Source: Edaphobacter bradus (GTDB taxonomy: Bacteria > Acidobacteriota > Terriglobia > Terriglobales > Acidobacteriaceae). Taken from it: 64,000 bases of DNA. Location: the NCBI RefSeq assembly GCF_025685645.1, contig NZ_JAGSYF010000003.1:62001-126000 (forward strand), read 5' to 3'. Made by a program: the position numbers and the translations under genes. A model generated the notes under the pieces. It was not told the DNA's origin and searched no databases. It worked only from the letters and a program-made list of their open reading frames with translations. Shown here one piece after another: positions 50,722 through 60,700 of this stretch (its first letter is position 1; each line of letters begins with the position of its first letter).

Positions 50722-52986
50722 TTGAAGCAGCGTAGTTTTCGATTCAACAGCCTTTCGTCGGTTAGCAGAATGTGCCGTCTTTGTTGTGCATGCGCTCTCC
50801 TGTTTGGCTCTCTTGTACTGAGCCGTGCTGAAGCGCAGTCTACTCCGCCAGCGATCCGCTTCGATGCTGGGACGAAAGTATTTCGCATCGATGCTGCGGA
50901 TATTACGTATGTGCTCGGCGTGAACGAAAATGGCCAAGTGCAGACGCTGTACTGGGGTAAGCGGCTAAGCCCAGGGGACCACTTTGCGGCGGCACGCAAC
51001 CTGCCGAGCCCGTCCTCGTTCGATCTTCCCATCACGGTGACGCCGCAGGAGTACGTCGGGTGGGGCGGTGGTCTGTACGTAGAACCGGACCTGAAGATCA
51101 CGTTTCCAGATGGCAATCGCGATCTTGCGCTGAAGTATGTCTCACACACGATCAGCTATAGAAGTCTCGCGATTGTGATGAAGGATATCTCGCGCGAAGT
51201 GTACGTCACGCTTTCGTATGAAGTGGACGCAGAGACGGGTATTCTGCGGCGTTCGGCGACGATCGAGAATCGCACAGCAGCTCCGTTCACTATCGAGCAG
51301 GTCGCGGCGGGCACGTGGAACCTTCCCCGCGGAACGGACTACCGGCTGCGCTACCTGACCGGACGCTGGGCTGGGGAGTGGAACGTGAAAGAGCAGCCTG
51401 TCCAGCCAGGCAAAACCATTTTGGAGAGTCGGCGAGGTACGACGGGGGCGCAGAACAATCCCTGGTTTGCGATCGATCAGAGTGGGCGTTCGGACCAGGA
51501 CGAGGGCAGCGTGTGGTTCGGCGCGCTGGGCTGGAGTGGGTCGTGGCAGATTGCCGTGGAGCAGGACCAACTGCAGCAGGTACGGGTTACGGGCGGGCCG
51601 AATGCCTTCGACTTCGGGTATCTGCTGAAACAGGGGGAGCGGTATCAGACGCCCGCCTTTTACGGTGGCTATTCAAGTCATGGGATTGGGGAGGCTTCAC
51701 GGCTGATGCACCGTTTTGAGGTGGACTCGGTGTTGCCCAACCATCCAGCGCCAAAGCTTCGACCGGTTCTTTATAACTCGTGGGAGGCGACCGAGTTCAA
51801 CGTGGACGAGGCCGGGCAGACGAAATTGGCGGAGAAGGCGGCAAGCATCGGGGTGGAACGGTTCGTCATGGACGACGGCTGGTTTGGACAGCGGAAGAAC
51901 GATCACGCGGGGCTAGGCGACTGGTATGTCAACCCGGAGAAGTTTCCGCATGGTTTGAAATCGCTGATCGACAAGGTGCATTCGTTGCATATGGAGTTTG
52001 GATTGTGGGTAGAACCAGAGATGGTGAATCCGGATAGCGACCTATATCGCAAGCATCCGGATTGGGTGCTAAATTTTCCTGGGCGGCCGCAAACCGAGGG
52101 GCGCAATCAATTGGTGCTAAACCTGGCGAGGCCTGATGTTCGCGCGTATGTGTTTGGGTTTTTGGATAAGCTCTTGACGGAGAATGACATTGCGTTCCTG
52201 AAGTGGGACTACAACCGCAACTGGTCCGAACCGGGCTGGCCTGCCATGGCTCCGGATGCCGAAAAGAATGTGTATGTGGATTTCACACGCAACTTCTACG
52301 GCATTCTTGCCGAGTTAAGGCAGAAGCATCCGGCAGTGGAAATCGAATCTTGCTCCGGAGGCGGTAGCCGCGTGGATCTTGGCGTGATGCAGTACGTAGA
52401 CGAGGTGTGGCCTTCAGACAATACGGACGCATTTGACCGGCTGCGGATCCAGAACGGCTTTACGTATGCATACAGCCCGGGAGTGATGATGGCCTGGGTA
52501 ACGGACTCGCCAACCTGGGTGAACCAGCGAAACCTCTCACTGGAGTATCGCTTTCTTTCTGCCATGCAGGGATCGCTGGGAATCGGAGCGAACCTGAACA
52601 AGTGGGGGCCGGACGATTTTGAGAAAGCCAAGGAGATGATTGCGGAGTACAAGACGATTCGCGAGACGATTCAGCGGGGTGCGCTGTATCGGCTGGTTGC
52701 CCCGGATGGAGGGAGCCAGCAGTCGGTGACCGAGTCCGTCTCGCGCGATGGAAAGCAGGCGGTTACATTCGCTTTTCTGCATTCGAGCACGGAGCTGTAT
52801 CCGTTTCCGCGAATCTTCCCGCGCGGGCTGGACGAGAATGCCTCGTACAGTGTGAGGGTTCTCGCGGGCAAGCTGGCAGCGGAGACTCCGCAGACGGCGA
52901 GTGGCGCTTACTGGATGCACGCCGGTGTGGATCTGGAGCTGCGGGGCGATTTTCAGGCGACGCTGTTTACGTTGACTCACAACTAG
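50722..52986 (+). CDS. GH36 alpha-galactosidase, secreted
   Basis: The 754-residue enzyme has a signal peptide (about 17-38). It shows a beta-sandwich N-domain, then the TIM barrel with LYNSWEATEFNVDEAGQTKLAEKAASIGVERFVMDDGWFG, the nucleophile Asp496 in FLKWDYNR, ESCSGGGSRVDLGVM and the acid/base Asp566 in WPSDNTDAFDR. This is a GH36 retaining alpha-galactosidase that removes terminal alpha-galactose from oligosaccharides. The TTG at 50722 has AAGGAG five bases upstream; an ATG at 50674 would overlap the GH95 gene by 20 bp and lengthen the signal region by 16 codons. Both fit one operon with GH95. A hairpin follows the stop. Confidence 0.93.
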   Translation: MKQRSFRFNSLSSVSRMCRLCCACALLFGSLVLSRAEAQSTPPAIRFDAGTKVFRIDAADITYVLGVNENGQVQTLYWGKRLSPGDHFAAARNLPSPSSFDLPITVTPQEYVGWGGGLYVEPDLKITFPDGNRDLALKYVSHTISYRSLAIVMKDISREVYVTLSYEVDAETGILRRSATIENRTAAPFTIEQVAAGTWNLPRGTDYRLRYLTGRWAGEWNVKEQPVQPGKTILESRRGTTGAQNNPWFAIDQSGRSDQDEGSVWFGALGWSGSWQIAVEQDQLQQVRVTGGPNAFDFGYLLKQGERYQTPAFYGGYSSHGIGEASRLMHRFEVDSVLPNHPAPKLRPVLYNSWEATEFNVDEAGQTKLAEKAASIGVERFVMDDGWFGQRKNDHAGLGDWYVNPEKFPHGLKSLIDKVHSLHMEFGLWVEPEMVNPDSDLYRKHPDWVLNFPGRPQTEGRNQLVLNLARPDVRAYVFGFLDKLLTENDIAFLKWDYNRNWSEPGWPAMAPDAEKNVYVDFTRNFYGILAELRQKHPAVEIESCSGGGSRVDLGVMQYVDEVWPSDNTDAFDRLRIQNGFTYAYSPGVMMAWVTDSPTWVNQRNLSLEYRFLSAMQGSLGIGANLNKWGPDDFEKAKEMIAEYKTIRETIQRGALYRLVAPDGGSQQSVTESVSRDGKQAVTFAFLHSSTELYPFPRIFPRGLDENASYSVRVLAGKLAAETPQTASGAYWMHAGVDLELRGDFQATLFTLTHN

Positions 52987-53008
52987 CAAAACGGGCGGAC
53001 GCAGCTGC

Positions 53009-53036
53009 GGGCAGTTCCCCTTTGTGGGGGCTGCCC
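53009..53036 (+). terminator. Hairpin after the GH36 gene
   Basis: GGGCAG (53009-53014) pairs with CTGCCC (53031-53036), and CCCC/GGGG pair inside. It lies 23 bp after the stop. There is no T run. Confidence 0.55.
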
Positions 53037-53132
53037 ACACTTGCGTTGGCAAGATGATAGTTTCGAAGCCGCGAGGATGGGCCTGCACCTTTATCCGAGA
53101 AAAGACTGAATAAAGGACTAGAATAATCACAT

Positions 53133-53861
53133 ATGAATTTATCTTTTCACCAACGGATGAGCCCGGATTATTCGTTCAAAGCCGCACGACGCACCATCTT
53201 CGGCCTCTCTTTGATTCTTTGCATATCAGTAGTTGTACCTTTGCGAGCCCAAAAGCCGGTATCCATTCCTGAAGAGATTGAGTGGACGTGGGAGGTACGG
53301 CCACCGCATCCGAATGCAAACCTGCCCAATGTGCTGCTGCTGGGAGACTCGATCTCACGGAACTACTTTCCCGAGGTAACGAAGGACCTTGACGGGATTG
53401 CGAATGTTTACCTGTATGCGACGTCTACTTCTGTTGGTGATCCCAGGCTGCCGAAGCAGATCGAAGGGTTTGCGGTGATGGAACATGTCTCCTTTCGGGT
53501 GGTGCATTTCAACAACGGCATGCACGGATGGAACTACGCGGAGACGCAATACAAGGCTGCGTTCCCCGCCCTGCTGCATAGCGTTCGCCGGCTTACCGGA
53601 AAAAACGGGGCATTGGTGTGGGCAACCATCACCCCAGTTCAAGATCATGCTTTCAACGGAGCTACGAACGCGCGTGTGGATGCGCGCAACACGATCTCGC
53701 TGGCGATAGTGCAGGGCGCCCACATTCCTATAGACGACCAGCACGCGTTGATGATGAAGCACCAGGACCTCTATGAAGACACCGTTCACTTCGGTCCTGC
53801 AGGGGCGGCGATCATGGGCGATCAGGCCGCCGAAACGATTCGTACAGAACTGAAGAAGTGA
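53133..53861 (+). CDS. Secreted SGNH/GDSL-type hydrolase
   Basis: This 242-residue protein has a signal peptide (about 18-39). The SGNH blocks are present: NVLLLGDSISRNYF with the nucleophile Ser (block I), VVHFNNGMHGW with the Asn (block III), and DTVHFGPAG with the Asp-x-x-His pair (block V). It is probably a carbohydrate esterase, for example a deacetylase acting on acetylated glycans, which fits the neighbouring GH95 and GH36 enzymes. It follows GH36 by 146 bp with a hairpin between, so it may have its own or partly attenuated expression. Confidence 0.85.
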   Translation: MNLSFHQRMSPDYSFKAARRTIFGLSLILCISVVVPLRAQKPVSIPEEIEWTWEVRPPHPNANLPNVLLLGDSISRNYFPEVTKDLDGIANVYLYATSTSVGDPRLPKQIEGFAVMEHVSFRVVHFNNGMHGWNYAETQYKAAFPALLHSVRRLTGKNGALVWATITPVQDHAFNGATNARVDARNTISLAIVQGAHIPIDDQHALMMKHQDLYEDTVHFGPAGAAIMGDQAAETIRTELKK

Positions 53862-53868
53862 CTCTGGG

Positions 53869-54305
53869 TTAGTCGACCTGATGTACCTCGATCAGTTTCG
53901 ACTCGGCAGGTTGCAGCTGGATTGTGATCTCGCCGTGTGCTGGTGCGAGCATCCCGGAAGCGACATCCTTTACGGATACGGTATGGGCTGCCGACAGCGC
54001 TGGGCCTAGGCGATCCAGTGGAACGTGAATGGTCTGTGACTTCTTGTCTTCGTAGTTGAAGACTGCGATATAGGTGCCGTTTGGGGAAGGCCAAGCGAAG
54101 ACCGCCGCAGCCTTGTTTCCAGTGTCTCCTTCTATAGGCCGGAAGACTTTGCTTTCCGAAGCTACCGCAAAGAGATTGCGATTGTCATAGACGGCCGTGG
54201 CAAGCACCTGGCTTTCAGGATCGTCGGCCACCCGACTGCTATCAAGAATCATGCCTCCGCTGAGTACGAGTTGGAAGAAGCGGCGACCGGGGTGTTGTTC
54301 TGGAA
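53869..54305 (-). pseudogene. C-terminal remnant of a GH-D-like (alpha-galactosidase) gene
   Basis: The frame encodes RRFFQLVLSGGMILDSSRVADDPES, then AVFAWPSPNGTYIAVFNYEDKK and a last strand IQLQPAESKLIEVHQVD. This matches the end of GH-D-type enzymes such as the lipoprotein encoded at 54.5-57.7 kb, which has YYLAVFNYDSN and NLNAAESTIYKL at its end. The catalytic barrel is gone. An ATG at 54252 could start a 127-residue product, but it would be only a beta domain. Confidence 0.65.
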
Positions 54306-54455
54306 GAACTACTCACTGGTGATCTGACCACCTTGTGGACCGATGCCATTATTGGAAGGATTGCCCAACGTGGGATGGTTCAAAAGGTTGAAAGCATCCG
54401 CGCGGAACTGCAGGCGCTCCTCGCGGAAGGTGGTGAAGTCCGTAAAGGACATGAC
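54306..54455 (-). pseudogene. C-terminal remnant of a TonB-dependent receptor gene
   Basis: The minus-strand frame reads TDFTTFREERLQFRADAFNLLNHPTLGNPSNNGIGPQGGQITSE, then a stop. This is the end of an Oar-like receptor (compare FNVANHPVFQ at the end of the receptor at 57.8 kb). All upstream parts are missing. With the hydrolase remnant beside it, it looks like the leftover of a deleted receptor-hydrolase pair. Confidence 0.75.
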
Positions 54456-54495
54456 ATGTCGCGGGCACAGCAGATTGCTGTGCCCGCAGGTTGAG

Positions 54496-57400
54496 TTACT
54501 GCAGTTTGTAGATGGTGCTCTCGGCAGCGTTCAGGTTGACGGCCAGACTGCCGGTAGCTTGCGACGTAGTGCCGGTCCACAGGTCTGTGACGGTGTAGTT
54601 GGTTGAACTGCTCAACCCCGCGTGGCCCAGATCGATGCTCTGCACCATCGGATTGTTGCTGTCGTAGTTGAACACCGCCAGGTAGTAGGTGTTGCCCGAC
54701 TGCGCCACCAGCACCGATGTGGGATTCTGAGCTGTGCTGCCGTCCACCGGACGGAAGTTCAGCTTGAGCGCGGCCAGACCATTGATGCTGCTATTGGTCA
54801 GCCACTTCTGTGCCAGCGCCGGAGCGACCGAATCGGTGAGGTCGTCGCCATCGATCATGTAGCCCTGGATCGCTGCAGAGGTGACACGGCTCTTGTTTTC
54901 GTTGCTGGTGAAGCCCTCCATAACGATCTGGTCGGGGTCATTGAAGTTGTACAGCCGACCCGCGAGCCACCAGCCGTAGCTGGCCGAGTTCATCTCGTTG
55001 GCGGTTGTGCCCTGACTCTTGTTGGGGTCGGTGGGGCTGCCGATGCCTCCGAACGTGTCGCAGGAGACGCGACGGGCGTGGGCGTACTGGTAGGGGAAGA
55101 TCGGCGAGATCGATTCATCCATGTACATCGTCGCGCCAAACTTCTTGGCCAGATAGGCCATTCCCTGGTTGTAGGCCTGGACCCCGGTCTGCACGGTGGG
55201 ATCGTAGTGTACTCCGTTGTTGGAACCGCCTTCGACGATGCCGTGACTCATGAAGTCGAACTTGACGGAGTCAAAGCCATTGGTGCTGAAGCGCAGGTAG
55301 TAGAAGTCGATGCGCTGACGCGCACCCGGATGCGTCGGATCGATGGGATAGGCGCCGTCGATCGTCCGCAGCGGGTTACCGTACGTGTCACGCATCACGA
55401 TGTCTCCGTAGGTATAGTTGGAGCCCTCGACCAACTGGGTCAGGTCGCCGCCCCAGTATACCCACGGCGTCCAGTAGGTGCTGACCTTCTGGCCCTGGCT
55501 GTGCGCCGTCGTGATGAACTGCTGGGACTGCGTGTCGCTCCAGCCGGTGTTGGCATCGAGGTTCATGGTGCTAACACCCTGGTTGTTGAAGTTGGGCAGT
55601 TGCGTGTGGAAGTAGCTCGCGTCCTGAAGCGCGGTGCCAACCACGATGCTCGACTGCACCTTGCCCCAGCTGCTCCAGCCCATCGGCGCGGGATTGATCC
55701 AGGTCAACATGGGGGCGACCTTCGCGTTGGCGTTGGCATATGCTTCCAAGCCGTTGCGCCAGTCGCTGTAGAAGCCCACCATCACCGTCGGCGAAGCGAT
55801 GGTGCTGCCGCTGACGGAGCCGTGCGGCACCTGGTCCTCGGGAGCGGTGAAGCCTCCCACCACACTGATCGTATCGAGCCCGAAGGTGCCCCAGGCGGCG
55901 TTGGCGATGATACCGGTCTTCCAGGTGTCATGGGTCACCGATCCGAGCACCAGGCCGTTGCGGCTGCCGCCGTCATGGAAGACGGCCACCTCATAGCTGG
56001 GGGTGTTGTACAGACCATTGTACGAGCCGTAGTCGTTGTAGGTCCTGAAGCTGTCGTTATCGAACGGCACCTCCAGGAAGCGCGGGTCCGAAGGGGTATT
56101 GGGCAGCTTGATCGACCCGGGCATCGTGGTGACGATCGGCGCCATCGAGTTGCTGCTCAGGGTCGCGCCGGTCGCGCCCACCAGTTCGACCTGCATCAGC
56201 AAGTAGTTGTTGTCGACGATGATGAAGCGCTGCACCATCGTCGGCGTGCCGTCGGTGGCCGTCAGCGTAACGTCGGTTTCACCGTTGGAACCAGCGGTCA
56301 CCTTGCGGGTGTAGCTGCCCGAGGTGCTCTGCACGGGGGTTCCGCCCAGCATCACCTGACTGTAGAAGTTGGAGATGATGGTCGCGCCGTTGTAAGCGAA
56401 CGAGGCCAGACCCGTGTTCAGATCGTAGTTGATCTGCACCGGACCGCTGCCAATCGGCGTCCACTGCGCCTGCGGACTCACCACGATATAGTCCAGCTGC
56501 GGACTGTAGTTGCTCGGCAAGGTATAAAACTTCAGCGTATTGTTGCCTTGCGTGAGCTGTACCTGGGTGGTGACCGGAGGCGCGTCGGCGTTCCAGTCGT
56601 TGCCGCTGATATTAGCCGACTGCGGAGTTGAGGATCCATTGACGGAAACGCTCACAGTGCGGTAGCCCGGGCTGTCGCCATCGACGCCATAGATCGTCAG
56701 GTTGTACGTTCCGCTGCTCGCAGCATAGACGTTGTTGAAGGTCACAGAGCCGTTCCCCGTATCGAAGCCGCCGACCTTGTAGCCGGTCTTGCAGTTGGAG
56801 CAGCCGACGACCTGCGCATTGGAGACGATGGTGTTGTTCGGGTCGTCCGCGTTGTAGACGCAGGTGGCGCTGGTGCAGGGCGCCGCGGCCACCTTCGTGT
56901 TCGGGCTGATGACGATGTAGTCCAGATCGGGCGCGTAGTTGCCGGCGTTGCCGAACTGAATCGAGTTGTTGCTGCCCTGGTTGAGCTTTACCTGCATGGT
57001 GCTGACGGGCGAGGTGGCACCCCAGCTGGGACCGTTGATATTGATCGTCTGCGTCGATCCGCCGTTGACGGAGACGGTAAAGTTACGACCGTTCGAGCCG
57101 ATGCCATCGCCATCGACACCGTAGACGTTCAACGTGTAGGTGCCGGTGGCAGGCGCGGAGATATCGTTGATGGTCACAAAGCCGGATCCGCCCAGCCAGC
57201 CCACCTTGAGACCGCCCGAGCAGCCAGAGCAAGAATCGACCTGGGCGCCGCCGATCAGCGTGCTCTGCGGGTTCTCGGCCTCGTAGGTGCAGACCGAGCC
57301 TGTGCAGATGGGCGCATTGGAGACGGTGGGGGTCTGCGGCGCGGGCTGGTAGGTCAGCGCCTTGGCCAGCGTCACCGTGCCCGTCGAGGGACTGCTGACC

Positions 57401-57714
57401 ACCACGTCCACGGCGCCGGGGGTGTTGTTGGCCGGGGCGTTGGCCGTCAGCAGGGTCGGGCCACCGTAGAAAACCGTTGCCGACTTGCCACCGATCGTCA
57501 CCACTGCGTCGGGGGTAAAGTTGTTGCCGCCGAAGCTCACCTGTCCACCGGTTGCAGGCACGAGGGTCGGAGTGACAGAGTTGACGGCCAGAGGTCCGGA
57601 TACGGTGCCGGCGGTGTTTTTGCTGCAGCCGGCCAACTGGATCAGCAGCGCTACAGACAGCAGTTGCAAACCAACGAACGAGATCCAGCCTAGTTTCTTG
57701 CCAGAACGATGCAT
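54496..57714 (-). CDS. Lipoprotein alpha-galactosidase-like hydrolase (clan GH-D) with IPT and two CBM-like domains
   Basis: The 1072-residue product has a lipobox ending at Cys30 (LLIQLAGC), so it is probably anchored in a membrane. The domains in order are: an IPT/TIG domain (about 38-115), two CBM35/CBM6-like modules (starting CTYEAENPQSTLIGGAQV and CVYNADDPNNTIVSNAQV), a beta domain, then a GH-D TIM barrel (PAPMGWSSWGKVQSS, VSTMNLDANTGWSD, FDSVKFDFMSHG with the nucleophile-like Asp, MYMDESISP) and a C-terminal beta domain. It likely removes alpha-linked galactose or a similar sugar from a bound polymer. The start at 57714 has GGAGG upstream. It follows the TonB receptor gene by 54 bp, across a hairpin. 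The exact GH family (27, 36 or a relative) is unclear. Confidence 0.82.
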   Translation of the reverse strand: MHRSGKKLGWISFVGLQLLSVALLIQLAGCSKNTAGTVSGPLAVNSVTPTLVPATGGQVSFGGNNFTPDAVVTIGGKSATVFYGGPTLLTANAPANNTPGAVDVVVSSPSTGTVTLAKALTYQPAPQTPTVSNAPICTGSVCTYEAENPQSTLIGGAQVDSCSGCSGGLKVGWLGGSGFVTINDISAPATGTYTLNVYGVDGDGIGSNGRNFTVSVNGGSTQTININGPSWGATSPVSTMQVKLNQGSNNSIQFGNAGNYAPDLDYIVISPNTKVAAAPCTSATCVYNADDPNNTIVSNAQVVGCSNCKTGYKVGGFDTGNGSVTFNNVYAASSGTYNLTIYGVDGDSPGYRTVSVSVNGSSTPQSANISGNDWNADAPPVTTQVQLTQGNNTLKFYTLPSNYSPQLDYIVVSPQAQWTPIGSGPVQINYDLNTGLASFAYNGATIISNFYSQVMLGGTPVQSTSGSYTRKVTAGSNGETDVTLTATDGTPTMVQRFIIVDNNYLLMQVELVGATGATLSSNSMAPIVTTMPGSIKLPNTPSDPRFLEVPFDNDSFRTYNDYGSYNGLYNTPSYEVAVFHDGGSRNGLVLGSVTHDTWKTGIIANAAWGTFGLDTISVVGGFTAPEDQVPHGSVSGSTIASPTVMVGFYSDWRNGLEAYANANAKVAPMLTWINPAPMGWSSWGKVQSSIVVGTALQDASYFHTQLPNFNNQGVSTMNLDANTGWSDTQSQQFITTAHSQGQKVSTYWTPWVYWGGDLTQLVEGSNYTYGDIVMRDTYGNPLRTIDGAYPIDPTHPGARQRIDFYYLRFSTNGFDSVKFDFMSHGIVEGGSNNGVHYDPTVQTGVQAYNQGMAYLAKKFGATMYMDESISPIFPYQYAHARRVSCDTFGGIGSPTDPNKSQGTTANEMNSASYGWWLAGRLYNFNDPDQIVMEGFTSNENKSRVTSAAIQGYMIDGDDLTDSVAPALAQKWLTNSSINGLAALKLNFRPVDGSTAQNPTSVLVAQSGNTYYLAVFNYDSNNPMVQSIDLGHAGLSSSTNYTVTDLWTGTTSQATGSLAVNLNAAESTIYKLQ

Positions 57715-57735
57715 AAAGCCTCCAAATGGGTTGGT

Positions 57736-57762
57736 GCGCGCGTGCCCCTTAGGCACGCGCGC
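57736..57762 (-). promoter_or_regulatory. Intercistronic hairpin
   Basis: GCGCGCGTGCC (57736-57746) pairs perfectly with GGCACGCGCGC (57752-57762). It lies between the receptor stop and the ribosome site of the lipoprotein gene. It could attenuate or protect the mRNA and so set different levels for the two genes. Confidence 0.5.
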
Positions 57763-57767
57763 GGGAA

Positions 57768-60700
57768 TTACCACAGCACCTTGACGGCGATCTGTCCCTG
57801 ACGCGGCACATTCGTTTGGCCCCACTGCTTCAGAATGGCTCCAAACTGCGGGTCCGACGGGTTTCTGTCATAGTCCTGCTGGAAGACCGGATGATTGGCC
57901 ACGTTGAAGGCCTCCAGCCGCAACTGAACGGTGAACCGCTCCGTGGGATGGAAGTTCTTCGACAGGTTGGCATCGATCTGGTGGAAGTTGGGGATGCGAA
58001 TGCCCGAGTAGACGATGTTCTGGTTTGGAGCATACGGAGCCTGCGAGATGAAGTCGTAATCGATGACGCCTGCGCTGGTCTTGCAGTTCGCAGCAGCCAC
58101 CGGGTACGGCGTGATCTGCCAGTTGTATAGCCCTTTCTGAGTCCAGCCTGCCGCGCACGGCGCAGCACCGCGGATCGAGCCGGGAATGGACGGATCCGGA
58201 CGATGCGGAACACTGGCGTTGTGCATGTAGTTCAGGCCGTTGCCGTTCAGGCTCCACGGGCGACCGGTCTCAAAGATGTAGAGCGAGGCCAACTCCCAGC
58301 CGCCGATCACCGCATCCACAAGTCGGTTGCTGGTGCCCAGGAAGCGGCGATTGCGGCCCACCGGCAGCATGTAGACACCCGAGAGGGTGATGCGGTGCGG
58401 AACGTCACTCCCATCGATCGTGCGCGACAGAATGCGGTAGTTTCCGTCCACAAAGCCGCCCGAGGTCATGTTCTTCGAGTACGTCCAGGTGCCGTGCAGC
58501 GTCAGGTCCTGGCCCATCTTGTGCGTGGCCGTCACCTGCAGCGAGTTGTACCACGAACGGCCTTCGTTCAATTGGTACTCGGTAATGTCGCTGAATTCCG
58601 GAAAGGCACGGCTGAAGCGGCTGGCCGGGAGGGTCGTCGAGCTGTAGTCGGAGCTGCCCTGGAAGTCCGGTACGTCAAAGAACGGGTTGGCCGACTGCCT
58701 GCCGCAGGCCGCCGAGCTCGGATCTCCGCCCAGCGTCGGGGCGCACTTCTCCATCGCTGCGATGCTGACGTGGTTGATGTTGTCGGCGCTGTCCTGGCGG
58801 GTGCTGCGGCTTCCCGAGTACGTCACGTTGATCACGTCGTGCTTGAGGAACTGACGCTCCACGCCCAGCGAGTAGTTCTCGTACCGCGGCGTCTTGTAGT
58901 TCGGGTTGATGAACCACAGACCCTGGCCCAGACCCGTCTTCAGCCCCAGCTTCGAGCCGGTCGGTTGGATGATACCGGTCGGGAACGGATTGTCGAGGGT
59001 GTTTCCGCTCTGGTGGATGCCGCCGTCAAAGCTATTGACGAACTGCGTGTTGGCGGAGAAGCCGAGGTTGTTGTCGCCCGGGACCGGGTTGCGGAACATC
59101 ATGCCGTAACCACCACGGATGACCGTCTTCTCGTTGAGCGCATAGGCAAAGCCGATGCGCGGCTGCACATTGGACTTGATCATCGGAATGAACGTGCGCG
59201 GAGCGCCGTTGACACCGAGGAAGGTCATGCCGCCCAGAAGCTGTGTCCCCGCCGGCATCAGGCCTTGATTGACCTGCGCATTGACCGGATTGACCGAGGT
59301 AGTGTCAAAGGCATAGTTGCCGCGGTTGTTGCGCTCCGACTGTGTACCGTTCAGGTCGTAGCGCACGCCCAGGTTCAGCGTCAGCCTGTTGGTCAACTTC
59401 CAGTCGTCCTGTATGAACGGTGCAAAGTAGTGCTGCGACCAGTAGACCGGGGAGCCGATGCTCACGTTGCCATTGTCCGGCGTGCCCAGCAGGAACGAAG
59501 CGATCGAGTTGCCGGACTGCTCCGTTTGCGCACCGCCGTAGTTGTAGAAATGCTGCGTCCAGCCGGCGCCGGTGTGGAAGTAGGCGCCGCCGCCGACCTG
59601 CTTATTGATCTGCTGCAGGAAGCGCAGATCTACGCCGCCGTGGATGCTGTGCCGGCCTTTGATCCAGGTGAGGGTCGGATTCATGGCCAGCGCGTAGGCC
59701 GGGCTGATGTTGCCCCCCTGGTTCCCCATGCTGGCGAAGCTGTCGATGTCCAAGCTAGGGAAGTAGTTGTTGAAGCCGCTGTACTGAGAGACCAGGCTCG
59801 ACGGCAATCCCAGCGAGGTCTGATCAAAGCCCTGCGCTCCACCCAGGTTGATCTGGATAAAGGTGGTCACCACCGCCTTGAAATCCAGCACCAGATTGGG
59901 CGTAAAGGTGTGCACCTCCTCTGTGGCAAAGGTGGAGTTGCGCGATCCGTTGGGCCACGCCCTAGCCACCGGGCCCGACAGGCCATTTTGATTCCACGCA
60001 CCGCGCCGCTCCCAGTATCCGAAGCGCAGCGAGAAGCGGTCGTGGGAGGTCAGGTTGTAGTCCACTTTGGCGAGCGCGTTGCGATAGATCGTGTCGATCG
60101 GCTCGGGGACTACGTAGTTGCCGTTGGTGGGGTTCTGACCAGGGCGCGGCGCAACGTTCGGCGCCGGGTAATACGAGAGGATATTCTTCGCCACCTGACT
60201 GATGCGGCTGGCCGGAATCTTGTTGTTCGGGAACGGCTGGCGCACGTACTTTTGGTAGGTGGGGCTGTTTGGGTTGGAGTCGAAGACGACGGTCTGCGGA
60301 TCGTAGATGATCAGCGGCTGCTGCTTCTGCCCGTCCCAGTAGGTGGCGTTGCTGAAGTCGCCGTTGATCCAGCCGGCCATGGGCACAGAGGTAGTTACGG
60401 TGTTCGGTTCGCGCTCGTTCCAGTTCTCAAACTGCAGCACGAAGAAGGCGCGATCGCGGCCATTGAAGAGCTTGGGAACGACGACAGGGCCGTCGAGTTC
60501 AAAACCATACTGATCTTGCCTGTGCTGGGCCCGGGGAATGGGAACACCGTTGCGCAAGGTATTGTTGTTGACCCAGGTGTTGGAGTCCATCCAGGTCCGG
60601 CGGGCGAACTCGTAGACATCGCCATGCAGTGCGTTGGTGCCCGACTTGAGGGTCATGTCGATGACGCCTCCCTGGCCACGACCGAACTGCGCGTCATACG

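Noticed and set aside
54622..56631. Open frame of about 670 codons on the plus strand
   Set aside because: It is antisense to the GH-D lipoprotein gene; composition is typical of a codon-bias shadow and no domain is visible.
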